This document shows, one piece after another, positions 33,309-40,650 of a stretch of 64,000 nucleotides of DNA. The notes beneath the pieces are model-generated. The model was not told the origin of the DNA and searched no databases. It worked only from the letters and a program-made list of their open reading frames with translations. Positions within the stretch are counted from its first letter, which is position 1; every line of letters begins with the position of its first letter. Both the position numbers and the translations under genes were made by a program. The DNA comes from WHSW01 sp963742205 (GTDB lineage Bacteria; Actinomycetota; Thermoleophilia; Solirubrobacterales; 70-9): the NCBI GenBank assembly GCA_963742205.1, contig CAVUKZ010000011.1, forward strand, positions 124,001 through 188,000, read 5' to 3'.

Positions 33309-33746
33309 ATGTCCCATTGCCACCAGCAGGGTTTCATCGAGGCGCCGGTCGAGCGCGTGTGGGAATTGATCGCGGACGTCGAGCGCCATCCCGAGTGGTG
33401 GCCGCGGGTGCTCGAGATCGAGGCGGCCGCCGGGAGCGAGCAGGGGGCGACCTACCGCCAGCTCACCCAGACGCCGATGGGCAAGGAGGAGATGCAGCTG
33501 CTGATCGAAAGGGCCGAGGAGCTGCGCGAGCTGCGCCTGCGCTGTCTGACCACCGGCACGTTCGTCCGCTTCAAGATCACCGACGCGCAGGGCGGGACGT
33601 TCGTCGACGGCGAGATGGGCATGGAGCCGCACGGCCTGTGGGCTCGGGTGGCCGATGCGGTCACCGGCAAGCGGTACTTCTCGAGCTGGATGCGCTCGAC
33701 GCTCGACGCGCTGCAGCGGGCGGCGACGGATCGAGTGCCGAGCTGA
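33309..33746 (+). CDS. SRPBCC-family protein (polyketide cyclase/START-like)
   Basis: A 145-residue helix-grip domain that binds hydrophobic ligands. It opens with GFIEAPVERVWELIADVERHPEWWPRV, the standard SRPBCC start, and closes with a long helix (FSSWMRSTLDALQRAA). ATG 33309 is chosen because the earlier frame is antisense to the BFN gene. No catalytic assignment is possible. Confidence 0.83.
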   Translation: MSHCHQQGFIEAPVERVWELIADVERHPEWWPRVLEIEAAAGSEQGATYRQLTQTPMGKEEMQLLIERAEELRELRLRCLTTGTFVRFKITDAQGGTFVDGEMGMEPHGLWARVADAVTGKRYFSSWMRSTLDALQRAATDRVPS

Positions 33747-33762
33747 AGCAGCGGAAACGCGA

Positions 33763-33836
33763 TGGGCGATCGTGGACTCGAACCACGGACCTCGTCCTTA
33801 TCAGAGACGCGCTCTAACCAACTGAGCTAATCGCCC
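33763..33836 (-). tRNA. tRNA-Ile (anticodon GAT)
   Basis: Minus-strand cloverleaf with acceptor GGGCGAT/ATCGCCC, D-arm TAGCTCAGTTGGTTAGAGC, anticodon loop CTGATAA (anticodon GAT) and T-arm CGTGGTTCGAGTCCACG. The discriminator is A and CCA is not encoded. 74 nt. It lies between a SRPBCC gene and pdxH rather than in an rRNA spacer. Confidence 0.95.
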
Positions 33837-33866
33837 GCGCAGGTCGGTCATTCTAGGAGACCTCGA

Positions 33867-34485
33867 ATGCCGCGACGACCCGACATGCCGCGCGCTCGAC
33901 CGTGGCGACCTGGACCTCGATCCGATCGTTCAGTTCGGCGCCTGGTTCGACTACGCGCGCCGCGAGGTCGAGCTACCCGAGGCGATGACCCTGGCGACCG
34001 TCGACGCCGGCGGCGCCCCAGACGCGCGGATGGTGCTGCTCAAGGGCGTCGACGAGCGAGGGTTTCGCCTGTTCACCAACCGCGACTCCAACAAGGCGAT
34101 GCAGATCGCCGCCTCGCCGCGTGCCGCGCTGGTGGTCTACTGGCGCGAGCTCGACCGTCAGGTGCGGGTGCGCGGGCCGATCAGCGAGCTCGACGACGAG
34201 GAGTCCGACGCCTACTTCGCCTCCCGGCCCCGTGACTCGCAGCTGGGAGCGTGGGCCTCGCCGCAGTCACGCCCGATCGCCTCCAGGACCGAGCTCGACC
34301 AGCACCTGGACGAGGTCGAGGCGCGCTTCGCCGACCGCGAGGTCCCACGCCCGCCGCACTGGGGCGGCTACCTGATCGAGCCGGAGGAGGTCGAGTTCTG
34401 GCAGGGCCGGATCGGGCGGCTGCACGACCGCTTCCGCTACACCCGCGAGCGCTCGGAGTGGCGGATCGAGCGCCTGGCGCCGTAG
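33867..34485 (+). CDS. pdxH: Pyridoxamine 5'-phosphate oxidase (5' end frameshifted)
   Basis: FMN enzyme that oxidises PNP/PMP to pyridoxal phosphate. From 33910 on the frame reads LDLDPIVQFGAWFDYARREV, AMTLATVDAGGAPDARMVLLKG, TNRDSNKAMQIAASPRAALV, YFASRPRDSQLGAWAS and ends FWQGRIGRLHDRFRYTRERSEWRIERLAP, all family blocks. ATG 33867 has AGGAG 7 nt upstream but is in the wrong frame. Dropping one base in ATGCCGCG gives a natural start (MRDDPTCRALDRGDL). Without that the first canonical start is ATG 33985, which would remove the N-terminal helix. Confidence 0.86.
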
Positions 34486-34494
34486 GACCCGGGG

Positions 34495-35343
34495 CTAGCG
34501 GTCCTCGAGCCGGGCGGCGAAGTCGAGCAGCTCGTCGAGGCTGTCGAAGCGCAGCTCCGCCCGGACCCCATGGCGCGCCGCTCGCACGTTGACGCCGGCG
34601 CCGAGCGCGCGCTCGAGCGCCTCCTCGGCCCGCTCCAGCGCGGCCTGCTGATCCGGGTGGGGCACGACCCTGGCCTTTGGCGTCGCCTCGGCGGCCCGCG
34701 CCCGGCGCTCCGTTTCGCGCACGGACCAGCCGGCGGCGACCGCGTCGCGGGCGAGGCGGCGGCGGACGTCCTGGCCCTTCGCGATCAGCAGCGCCCGGCC
34801 GTGACCCTCGCTGAGCCGGCTCTCGGAAAGCAGCTCCAGGACGTCGTCGGGCAGGTCGAGGAGGCGGATCAGGTTCGAGATCGCGGGGCGCGTGCGACCG
34901 AGCCGGGTCGCGAGCTCCTCCTTGGAGAGGCCGAGTTCGTCGACCAGGGCGGCGCAGGCACGGGCCTCGTCGACCGGGTTCAGGTCCTCGCGGGCGACGT
35001 TCTCGATCAGGGCCGTCTGCATCCGCTCGGCCTCGTCCTCGTCGCGGACGATCGCCGGCACCATCTCCAGCCCCGCCTCCTGGGCGGCGCGCCAGCGGCG
35101 TTCGCCGGCGATCAGCTCGTAGCGCCCGTCGGGGAGCGGCCGCACGAGCAGCGGCTGGACGACGCCCGCCTCGGCGATCGACCCGGCCAGGGCCGTGATC
35201 GTCTCCGCGTCGATGCTCCGCCGCGGCTGGTCGGGGTTCGGGCGGATGACCGCGACCGGGATCTCGCGGAAGGTCGGCTCGCCGATCTCCGTCTCGGGCA
35301 GGATCGCTGCCAGCCCGCGGCCGATCCCCCGGGCCCCGCTCAC
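34495..35343 (-). CDS. parB: Chromosome-partitioning protein ParB
   Basis: CTP-dependent DNA clamp that loads at parS near the origin. It has IPVAVIRPNPDQPRR (N-engagement region), the C-motif GERRWRAAQEAGL, the ENVAREDLNPVDEA block, a helix-turn-helix (LSKEELATRLGRTRPAISN) and a C-terminal dimerisation part. 282 aa. GTG 35343, 10 nt after the parA stop. A parS-like site lies at 38449-38462, 3 kb away. Confidence 0.94.
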   Translation of the reverse strand: MSGARGIGRGLAAILPETEIGEPTFREIPVAVIRPNPDQPRRSIDAETITALAGSIAEAGVVQPLLVRPLPDGRYELIAGERRWRAAQEAGLEMVPAIVRDEDEAERMQTALIENVAREDLNPVDEARACAALVDELGLSKEELATRLGRTRPAISNLIRLLDLPDDVLELLSESRLSEGHGRALLIAKGQDVRRRLARDAVAAGWSVRETERRARAAEATPKARVVPHPDQQAALERAEEALERALGAGVNVRAARHGVRAELRFDSLDELLDFAARLEDR

Positions 35344-35353
35344 GCGCGCCGCC

Positions 35354-36139
35354 TCACGCCGCCACCGCCCGCTCGTCGCCGGACTCGCGCGCGGCGATCT
35401 CGGCCGCCAAGGCTCGGTACGCCTGCGCGCCGCGCGAGTCGGGAGCGTGCTCGATCAGCGGCACGCCGTGGCTCGGGGCCTCGGCGATGCGGACGCTTCT
35501 TGGAATGACGGTATCGAACACCTGTTCGCCTAAGTGCTTGCGCAGCTCGGTCTCGACATCCTGGGCCAGGCGGGTGCGCTCGTCGTGCATGGTGATCACG
35601 ACCCCGGTCAGAATCAGCGCCGGGTTGAGCCCCCGGCGGACGAGCTCGAGCGTCTCCAGGAACTGGACGAGGCCCTCGAGCGCCAGGTACTCGGCCTGCA
35701 CCGGGACGATCACCCGGTCGGCGGCGGCGAGCGCGTTCACCGTCAAGGGCCCGAGCGACGGCGGGCAGTCGAGCAGCGTCATCGCGAAGCGCTCGCGCAC
35801 CGGGCCGAGCCGGTCGCGCAGCCGGCGCTCGTAACCGTCGAGCCGCGGCAGCTCCACCGAGGCTCCGGCGAGCTCGCGGTTGGCGGGCACGATCCAGAGG
35901 TTGTCGGGGCCCGCCGGGCGAGCCGCGACGGCGACCGAGGCCTCGCCGCTCAGGCATTCGTAGGTGGAGGGCGAGCGGTCGCGGTCGAGCCCGAGCGCAA
36001 CCGTAGCGTTGCACTGCGGGTCGAGGTCGACGAGCAGCACCTGGTGGCCCTCGGCCGCCGCGCAGGCGGCGAGGTTGACCGCGGTGGTCGTCTTGCCGAC
36101 GCCGCCCTTCTGGTTCGCGAGCGCGTATACGGCTCCCAT
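35354..36139 (-). CDS. parA: Chromosome-partitioning ATPase ParA (Soj)
   Basis: Deviant Walker A ATPase that drives origin segregation with ParB. ALANQKGGVGKTTTAVNLAA (residues 6-25) is the P-loop; LLVDLDPQCNATVALG is the A' motif and LLDCPPSLGPLTVNAL is Walker B. Length 261 aa. ATG 36139 is taken although the frame is open far upstream through rsmG, because it fits the family start (MGAVYALANQKGG) and lies 11 nt after the rsmG stop. Confidence 0.94.
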   Translation of the reverse strand: MGAVYALANQKGGVGKTTTAVNLAACAAAEGHQVLLVDLDPQCNATVALGLDRDRSPSTYECLSGEASVAVAARPAGPDNLWIVPANRELAGASVELPRLDGYERRLRDRLGPVRERFAMTLLDCPPSLGPLTVNALAAADRVIVPVQAEYLALEGLVQFLETLELVRRGLNPALILTGVVITMHDERTRLAQDVETELRKHLGEQVFDTVIPRSVRIAEAPSHGVPLIEHAPDSRGAQAYRALAAEIAARESGDERAVAA

Positions 36140-36150
36140 CGGACCCGACC

Positions 36151-36919
36151 TTAGACCCAGCGGTGGCGGGTATCGCCCACCGGCGCGCTCAGGATCCCGC
36201 TCCGAGCGGTCGCTTCTTTGCCATTCCGGCCCGCCGCGGGCAGGCCGGGCGGCGTCGCGCCCCGCTTTCGGACCACGTAGAGGTGGCGGTGCTCGAAGCC
36301 GGCCTCGGCGCCGACGGCACGCACCTCCTCGACCTTCATCGCGAGCCGCTCGCCGGCGCGGGCGAGTTCGGTCTCCTCGGCCGGATCGCGCCGCCCCTTC
36401 CAGGCCACGAGCGCTCCGCCCGCCCGCAGCAGCGGCGAGGCGAGCTCGGCCAGGGTCGAGAGCCGGCCCACGGCGCGCGCCGTGACCACCTCGTAGTCCT
36501 CGCGGCCACCCGCGGGCGGCGGCGCGGCAGCCCAGTCCTCGGCCCGCGCACACACGGCGCGGGCGTTGTCGAGCTCGGCTGCCGCGATCGCGCGCCCGAT
36601 GAAGTCGCACTTGCGGCCGACCGATTCGATCAGGTCGACCTGCGTCGCCGGCAGCGCCGCGGCGAGCACCAAGCCCCGGGAACCCGGCGCCGGCGCCGAC
36701 ATCGGCGAGCCGGGCGGGGGTGCCGACCGGGTCGACCCCGGTGAGCGAGTCGCGCACGTGGGTGCGCCAGGCCTCCTCGGGGTCGCGAACGGAGCTCAGC
36801 GAGGCGGGGTCGCTCGCCAGCAGCTCAAGGACCGGGCCGAGCCGGCTGCGGAGCTGTGAGGCGGAGCGAAGCGCAGCCGAGCCGCGCCGCTGTTGAGGCG
36901 CCTTGTTCTCTTCGTTCAA
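36151..36919 (-). CDS. rsmG: 16S rRNA (guanine-527-N7)-methyltransferase RsmG (frameshifted)
   Basis: SAM-dependent methyltransferase acting on 16S rRNA. N-terminal part from ATG 36919: LGPVLELLASDPASLSSVRDPEEAW, THVRDSLTG, then the SAM motif ADVGAGAGFPG. The rest continues in another frame as LVLAAALPATQVDLIESVGRKCDF and later TARAVGRLSTLAELASPLL. Removing one base from the run of four C at 36674-36677 (plus strand) joins them in perfect family order. ATG 36919 overlaps the khpB stop (ATGA). Residues about 6-22 come from a 51-bp dispersed repeat and are not family sequence. Confidence 0.88.
36853..36903. repeat. 51-bp dispersed repeat, copy B
   Basis: Identical, by my reading, to 15811-15861 in inverted orientation. 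Here it lies inside the 5' part of rsmG and adds about 17 residues (KAPQQRRGSAALRSASQ) that do not belong to the RsmG family. Confidence 0.85.
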
Positions 36920-37389
36920 TCCCCGACCAGCGGCGCCACGATCACGCAGCGCTCGGGCTCCTCGCCCTCGCTGAAGGTCTCGAGCCCGGAGCGGTCCGCG
37001 AGGCGGTCGTGGACGAGCTTGCGCTCGGTCGGCGTCATCGGCTCGAGCTCGATCTCCTTGCCGCTCTCCAGCGCCCGATCCGCGGCGCGATCGGCCTGGC
37101 GTTCGACCGTCTCGCGCCGCCGCTCGCGATAGCCGGCGGCGTCCACCGAAACCCGCTTGCGCTCGCCCTTCCCGCGGAAAGCGACCCGATAGCAGAGCAG
37201 CTGCACCGCATCGATCGTCTGGCCGCGGCGGCCGATCAGCAGGCCCAATTCCTCGCCCTCGACCCGAGCGGCGATCTCGTCCGGCGCCTCCTCGACCACG
37301 ACCTCGGCGTCGAGGTCGAGCGCGTCGACGATCTCCTCCAGCAGGACCTCGACCCGCTCCTGCGGCTCGTCGGGAAAGGGCTCGCTCAC
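36916..37389 (-). CDS. khpB: RNA-binding protein KhpB/Jag (KH and R3H domains)
   Basis: Post-transcriptional RNA-binding protein found beside yidC in Gram-positive bacteria. A KH domain with the GxxG loop (LIGRRGQTIDAVQLLCYRVA, about residues 55-75) precedes an R3H domain (MTPTERKLVHDRLADRSGLE). The N-terminal Jag_N domain of Firmicutes is missing, as usual in actinobacteria. GTG 37389 overlaps the yidC stop (GTGA) and the end overlaps rsmG (ATGA). Confidence 0.92.
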   Translation of the reverse strand: MSEPFPDEPQERVEVLLEEIVDALDLDAEVVVEEAPDEIAARVEGEELGLLIGRRGQTIDAVQLLCYRVAFRGKGERKRVSVDAAGYRERRRETVERQADRAADRALESGKEIELEPMTPTERKLVHDRLADRSGLETFSEGEEPERCVIVAPLVGD

Positions 37390-38144
37390 TTGCGTTTCTT
37401 CTTCTTTCTCGGGGGCTTCGGCGGCGGTTTGGTGGACGCGACCTCCTCCGGGCTGGGAGGCGTCGGCATCGGCATTATCCGCTGCACGACGACCTGCTGC
37501 CCGAGGCTCCAGAAGTTGGTGGTGATCCAGTACACCGCGAGCCCGGCGGGCTGGCTGGCGATCACGGGCGCGAACAGCAGCGGCAGGGCAAGGAAGATGT
37601 ACTTCTGGGGACCGGTCGTCGTCTGCGTCGTCGCGGTGGTGTAGAGGAACGTGAGCACGGTCGTGCTGATGAAGAGCACGATCAGCACCCACTTCACCGC
37701 GCCCTCGGGCGGCACCAGGATGTCGGGGACGAAGAGGAAGTTGACCGCGGAGCCGCTCTCGTTCACGTCGGCCGCGAAGGCATCGCCGCGGAGCAGGGAG
37801 TAGACGGCGATGAAGAACGGGATCTGCAGCAAAAACGGGAAGCAGGACGCCAGCGGGTTGACCCCGTGGCGCTTGTACAGCGCGAGCATCTCCCGCTGCT
37901 GGCGCTCGCGGTCGTCCTTGTACTTCGCCTGCAGCGCCTTGAGCTCCGGCGCGACCAGCTGCATGCGGCGCATCGACCGGATCCCGGTGAGCGACAGCGG
38001 CAGGGTGAACGCGCGCACGGTCAGGGTCAAGGCGACGATCGACAGTCCCCAGCTGAGCCCCACGGTCTCGGCGAAGAACTTGATGATCGCCTCCGCCAGG
38101 TCGACGAAGGGCTGGAAGATGACCAGGACCGCGAGGATGCTCAC
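37386..38144 (-). CDS. yidC: Membrane protein insertase YidC/Oxa1
   Basis: Inserts membrane proteins with or without Sec. 252 aa, short Gram-positive type without the large periplasmic domain. The first helix region is followed by LSWGLSIVALTLTVRAFTLPLSL (with the groove arginine), RRMQLVAPELKALQAKYKDDRERQQ and FPFLLQIPFFIAVYSLL. The C-terminus is very basic (PPRKKKKRK). GTG 38144 overlaps the yidD stop (GTGA). Fourth gene of the rpmH-rnpA-yidD-yidC run. Confidence 0.94.
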   Translation of the reverse strand: MSILAVLVIFQPFVDLAEAIIKFFAETVGLSWGLSIVALTLTVRAFTLPLSLTGIRSMRRMQLVAPELKALQAKYKDDRERQQREMLALYKRHGVNPLASCFPFLLQIPFFIAVYSLLRGDAFAADVNESGSAVNFLFVPDILVPPEGAVKWVLIVLFISTTVLTFLYTTATTQTTTGPQKYIFLALPLLFAPVIASQPAGLAVYWITTNFWSLGQQVVVQRIMPMPTPPSPEEVASTKPPPKPPRKKKKRK

Positions 38145-38455
38145 GCGTGAGCCCCGTTCTCAGGCGTGTGGTGGCCGTGATCGGCATGGCGAAACAGCCG
38201 CCGATCGGACAGCTCGTCGACCCCGCCGGGGCTCCAGGGGTTGCAGCGCACGACCCTCCATACGGCGAGGACCGTTCCCCTGATCACTCCGAGCTCCCGC
38301 ACCGCCTGCACGGCGTAGCTGGAGCAGCTCGGGTAATAGCGGCAGCGCGGCTTGAGATTGGGCGAAATCAACCACCGGTACGCGTGCAGCGGCAGCAGGA
38401 ACGCCTCCCGGAGCAGGCGGGTGGCGGTGGAGACCGCGGATTCGGAGCGTTTCAC
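38141..38455 (-). CDS. yidD: Membrane protein insertion efficiency factor YidD
   Basis: Small protein that assists YidC. Family core LLPLHAYRWLISPNLKPRCR, then YYPSCSSYAVQAVRELGV, with the cysteine trio, and RCNPWSPGGVDE at the end. 104 aa. GTG 38455 is 3 nt after the rnpA stop; a parS-like palindrome overlaps this junction. Confidence 0.94.
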   Translation of the reverse strand: MKRSESAVSTATRLLREAFLLPLHAYRWLISPNLKPRCRYYPSCSSYAVQAVRELGVIRGTVLAVWRVVRCNPWSPGGVDELSDRRLFRHADHGHHTPENGAHA

Positions 38456-38462
38456 GTGTTAC
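38449..38462. promoter_or_regulatory. parS-like ParB-binding site
   Basis: GTTTCACGTGTTAC matches the widely conserved parS core GTTTCACGTGAAAC at 12 of 14 positions, with the central CACGTG intact. It lies across the yidD start and rnpA stop, between parAB and dnaA. I saw no second close match in the window. Confidence 0.5.
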
Positions 38463-38836
38463 GCCGCCGTCCCGAGTCCCGATTCGGCGATCAATTCCCG
38501 CAACGAGCGGTCAACTCCGGGGGTTCCCTCACGCTCAACCAGACCTCGAACGTCGGGTCGGGCCACCAAGACGTAGTCGTGATCCGCCGGCAAGCCGCGG
38601 TTGATGCCCTCGAAGGCCTCGCGCAGGGCGCGCTTGACGGCGTTTCGCTGCACGGCCCCGCCAACCCGGCGCCCAACCGAGATCCCGAGGCGCAGCTCCT
38701 CGGCGGTTGCGTCGTCTCCGGGGCGCGGGAACGAGTACAGGACCAGGTAGCGGTTCGCGTGCGAACTGCCGTCTCGGAAGACGCGATCGAAGTCGCCGCT
38801 GCGGGACAGGCGCCCGCGCTTTCGCCGCTCACTCAT
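38459..38836 (-). CDS. rnpA: Ribonuclease P protein component
   Basis: Protein subunit of RNase P, which matures tRNA 5' ends. MSERRKRGRLSRSGDFDRVF start, then LRLGISVGRRVGGAVQRNAVKRALREAF, the RNR-type RNA-binding signature, and DYVLVARPDV. 125 aa. ATG 38836 is taken over an upstream in-frame start because it fits the family. It follows rpmH by 49 nt. Confidence 0.93.
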   Translation of the reverse strand: MSERRKRGRLSRSGDFDRVFRDGSSHANRYLVLYSFPRPGDDATAEELRLGISVGRRVGGAVQRNAVKRALREAFEGINRGLPADHDYVLVARPDVRGLVEREGTPGVDRSLRELIAESGLGTAA

Positions 38837-38885
38837 CAAATCGGACGTGCCGTCAGCGGGCGCCGGGATACCGCCGGGCACATCG

Positions 38886-39020
38886 CTACGGAGTCAGGCG
38901 CTTGCGGCCCTTGGCGCGGCGGCGGCGGATTATTTCTCGGCCGGAGCGCGTGCGCATCCGGGCACGGAACCCGTGAGTACGGGCCCGCTTGCGCTTCTTC
39001 GGCTGCCAGGTGCGCTTCAT
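38886..39020 (-). CDS. rpmH: 50S ribosomal protein L34
   Basis: 44-residue very basic protein, MKRTWQPKKRKRARTHGF then RARMRTRSGREIIRRRRAKG and RKRLTP, matching bL34 end to end. First gene of the minus-strand rpmH-rnpA-yidD-yidC-khpB-rsmG-parA-parB run. Divergent from dnaA across a 132-nt gap. Confidence 0.96.
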   Translation of the reverse strand: MKRTWQPKKRKRARTHGFRARMRTRSGREIIRRRRAKGRKRLTP

Positions 39021-39152
39021 CGGATCGGCCAGTCTACAGACGGCGCTCCGCTACGCCGCCCCGGCCGGCCGGCTGCGGGCCGGATTTGTTTTGACGCGTA
39101 TTGCGGGGTGGCCTGCGGGCGGCCAGCGTGGGCAATTGTATGGTCGCGCGCG
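39021..39152. other. rpmH-dnaA divergent gap, probable origin-side regulatory region
   Basis: The strand bias of genes flips here. The gap holds the back-to-back promoters of rpmH and dnaA and a locally AT-richer patch near 39078-39105. I see no match to the DnaA box TTATCCACA or its actinobacterial form TTGTCCACA, so an origin in this gap is position-based inference only. Confidence 0.4.
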
Positions 39153-40547
39153 GTGCCCACGCCGCAACCAGACGACGATCTCGCGCAGCTCTGGGAGCAG
39201 GTGCGAGACGAACTCCGCGCCTCGCTCCCGGCCTCGACCTTCAACCTCTGGCTCGCCCCATTGCGTCCGGTCTCCGCCCAGGGCTCCACCCTCTTCGTAG
39301 CCGCTCCGGGGTCCGTCCGCGCCTGGGTCGAGCGCCGCTACGCCGACCGGCTCGCCGACGCCGTCGCGCGGCGGGCGCCCGAGCTGACCCGGGTCGCCTT
39401 TGTCGACACCGCAGGCGGTAGCCGGGCGGCCGCGGCCGTCGACAATCGGCCGCAGTCGCTGCCCCTCGACCGCAACCACACGTTCGCGAGCTTCGTCATC
39501 GGCCCCGGCAATCGGCTCGCCCACGCGGCGGCGCTCGCGGTCGCCGAGAGCCCGGGCGACGCCTACAACCCGCTGTTCATGCACGGCCCGCCCGGTCTGG
39601 GCAAGACCCATCTGCTGGGGGCGGTCGTCGAGTACCTGCGCCGCAACCACCCGGAGTTCGAGGTCCACTACACAACCGCCGAGCGGTTCACGGCCGAGTT
39701 CGTATCCGCGCTGCGTCGCGAGGGACCGGAGGTGTTCAAGGCGCGCTATCGCGAGCTCGACGCGCTGTTGATCGACGACGTCCAGGTCCTGGAGGGCAAG
39801 CAGGCGACCGAGGAGGAGTTCGTCCACACCTTCAACACCCTGCACGCCGCCGGCAAGCAGATCGTGCTCTCGAGCGACCGGCCGCCAGAGGCGCTCTCGA
39901 AGCTGGCCGAGCGTCTACGCGACCGCTTCAACTGGGGCCTGCGGGTGGAGCTCGAGCCACCCGATTTGCGCACCCGGATCGCGGTGCTGTGGCGGATCGC
40001 GAGCGCCTCCTGCGACCAGGCGCCGGCGCCGGGCGTCCTGCACCGGATCGCGTCGGCCGCGCCCGACAACGTGCGCGTGCTCGAGGGGGCGATGACCCGG
40101 GTGATGGCGTTCGCCTCCCTGCACAGCGAGCCGTTGAGCGGACCCGTCGTCGACCGGGCCCTCGGTCGCGTCGACGCCGGCGACCCGCTCCCGACCGCAG
40201 AGCCGCCAACCCTCGACGCGATCCAGGACGCCGTCTGCGCCGCCAGCGGCCTCACGCGCGAGCAGCTGCTCTCGCCGTCGCGGTCGCCCCGGGTCGCCCG
40301 CCCCCGCCAGCTCGCCATGTACCTCACCCGCGAGCTGACCTCGCTGTCGCTGGCCGAGATCGCGCGCGCCTTCGACCGCGACCACACCACGGTCATGCAC
40401 GCGATCCGCGCCGTCTCCGATCGCCTCGAGCCCGGCTCGGAGACCGCCGCCGCCATCCACAGGATCCACGTCGACCTGGGGATGAAGCAGGCCGCTGACG
40501 ACCCGCGCACCGGATCCGGGCATGATCCACCGACGACGGCTCGGTGA
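39153..40547 (+). CDS. dnaA: Chromosomal replication initiator DnaA
   Basis: AAA+ initiator that opens oriC. Domain I is LAQLWEQVRDELRASLPAST and following. Domain III has Walker A GPPGLGKTHLLGAV, Walker B LLIDDVQVLEGK and sensor SSDRPPEAL. Domain IV ends with the DnaA signature AFDRDHTTVMHAIRAV. 464 aa, with a short domain II. GTG 39153 (MPTPQPDDDL) is chosen; the open frame upstream overlaps rpmH and rnpA on the other strand. Confidence 0.95.
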   Translation: MPTPQPDDDLAQLWEQVRDELRASLPASTFNLWLAPLRPVSAQGSTLFVAAPGSVRAWVERRYADRLADAVARRAPELTRVAFVDTAGGSRAAAAVDNRPQSLPLDRNHTFASFVIGPGNRLAHAAALAVAESPGDAYNPLFMHGPPGLGKTHLLGAVVEYLRRNHPEFEVHYTTAERFTAEFVSALRREGPEVFKARYRELDALLIDDVQVLEGKQATEEEFVHTFNTLHAAGKQIVLSSDRPPEALSKLAERLRDRFNWGLRVELEPPDLRTRIAVLWRIASASCDQAPAPGVLHRIASAAPDNVRVLEGAMTRVMAFASLHSEPLSGPVVDRALGRVDAGDPLPTAEPPTLDAIQDAVCAASGLTREQLLSPSRSPRVARPRQLAMYLTRELTSLSLAEIARAFDRDHTTVMHAIRAVSDRLEPGSETAAAIHRIHVDLGMKQAADDPRTGSGHDPPTTAR

Positions 40548-40609
40548 TCCACCGGCCCCGTGCGCTTGAACAAGCCAAGATGCGACCCCCATCCCCAACC
40601 GTCAACGAT

Positions 40610-40623
40610 TCAGATACATCTGA
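40610..40623. promoter_or_regulatory. Short palindrome upstream of dnaN
   Basis: TCAGATACATCTGA: 6-bp perfect arms with a 2-nt centre in the AT-richer 104-nt gap between dnaA and dnaN. It could be a protein-binding site or part of the dnaN promoter; no known operator is recognised. Confidence 0.25.
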
Positions 40624-40650
40624 TCCAAGTAGGAAGATGAGCAACCCTCG

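Noticed and set aside
35354..36919. Single 521-residue protein joining RsmG start and ParA
   Set aside because: The middle part is Arg-rich shadow sequence. The real RsmG body is in another frame and ParA has its own start at ATG 36139.
36916..38187. 423-residue frame ending in the KhpB domains
   Set aside because: Its first part is a shadow of yidC; KhpB starts at GTG 37389 with a GTGA overlap.
38847..39152. Longer DnaA starting at 38847
   Set aside because: That stretch is antisense to rpmH and rnpA and has no DnaA character; domain I begins right after GTG 39153.
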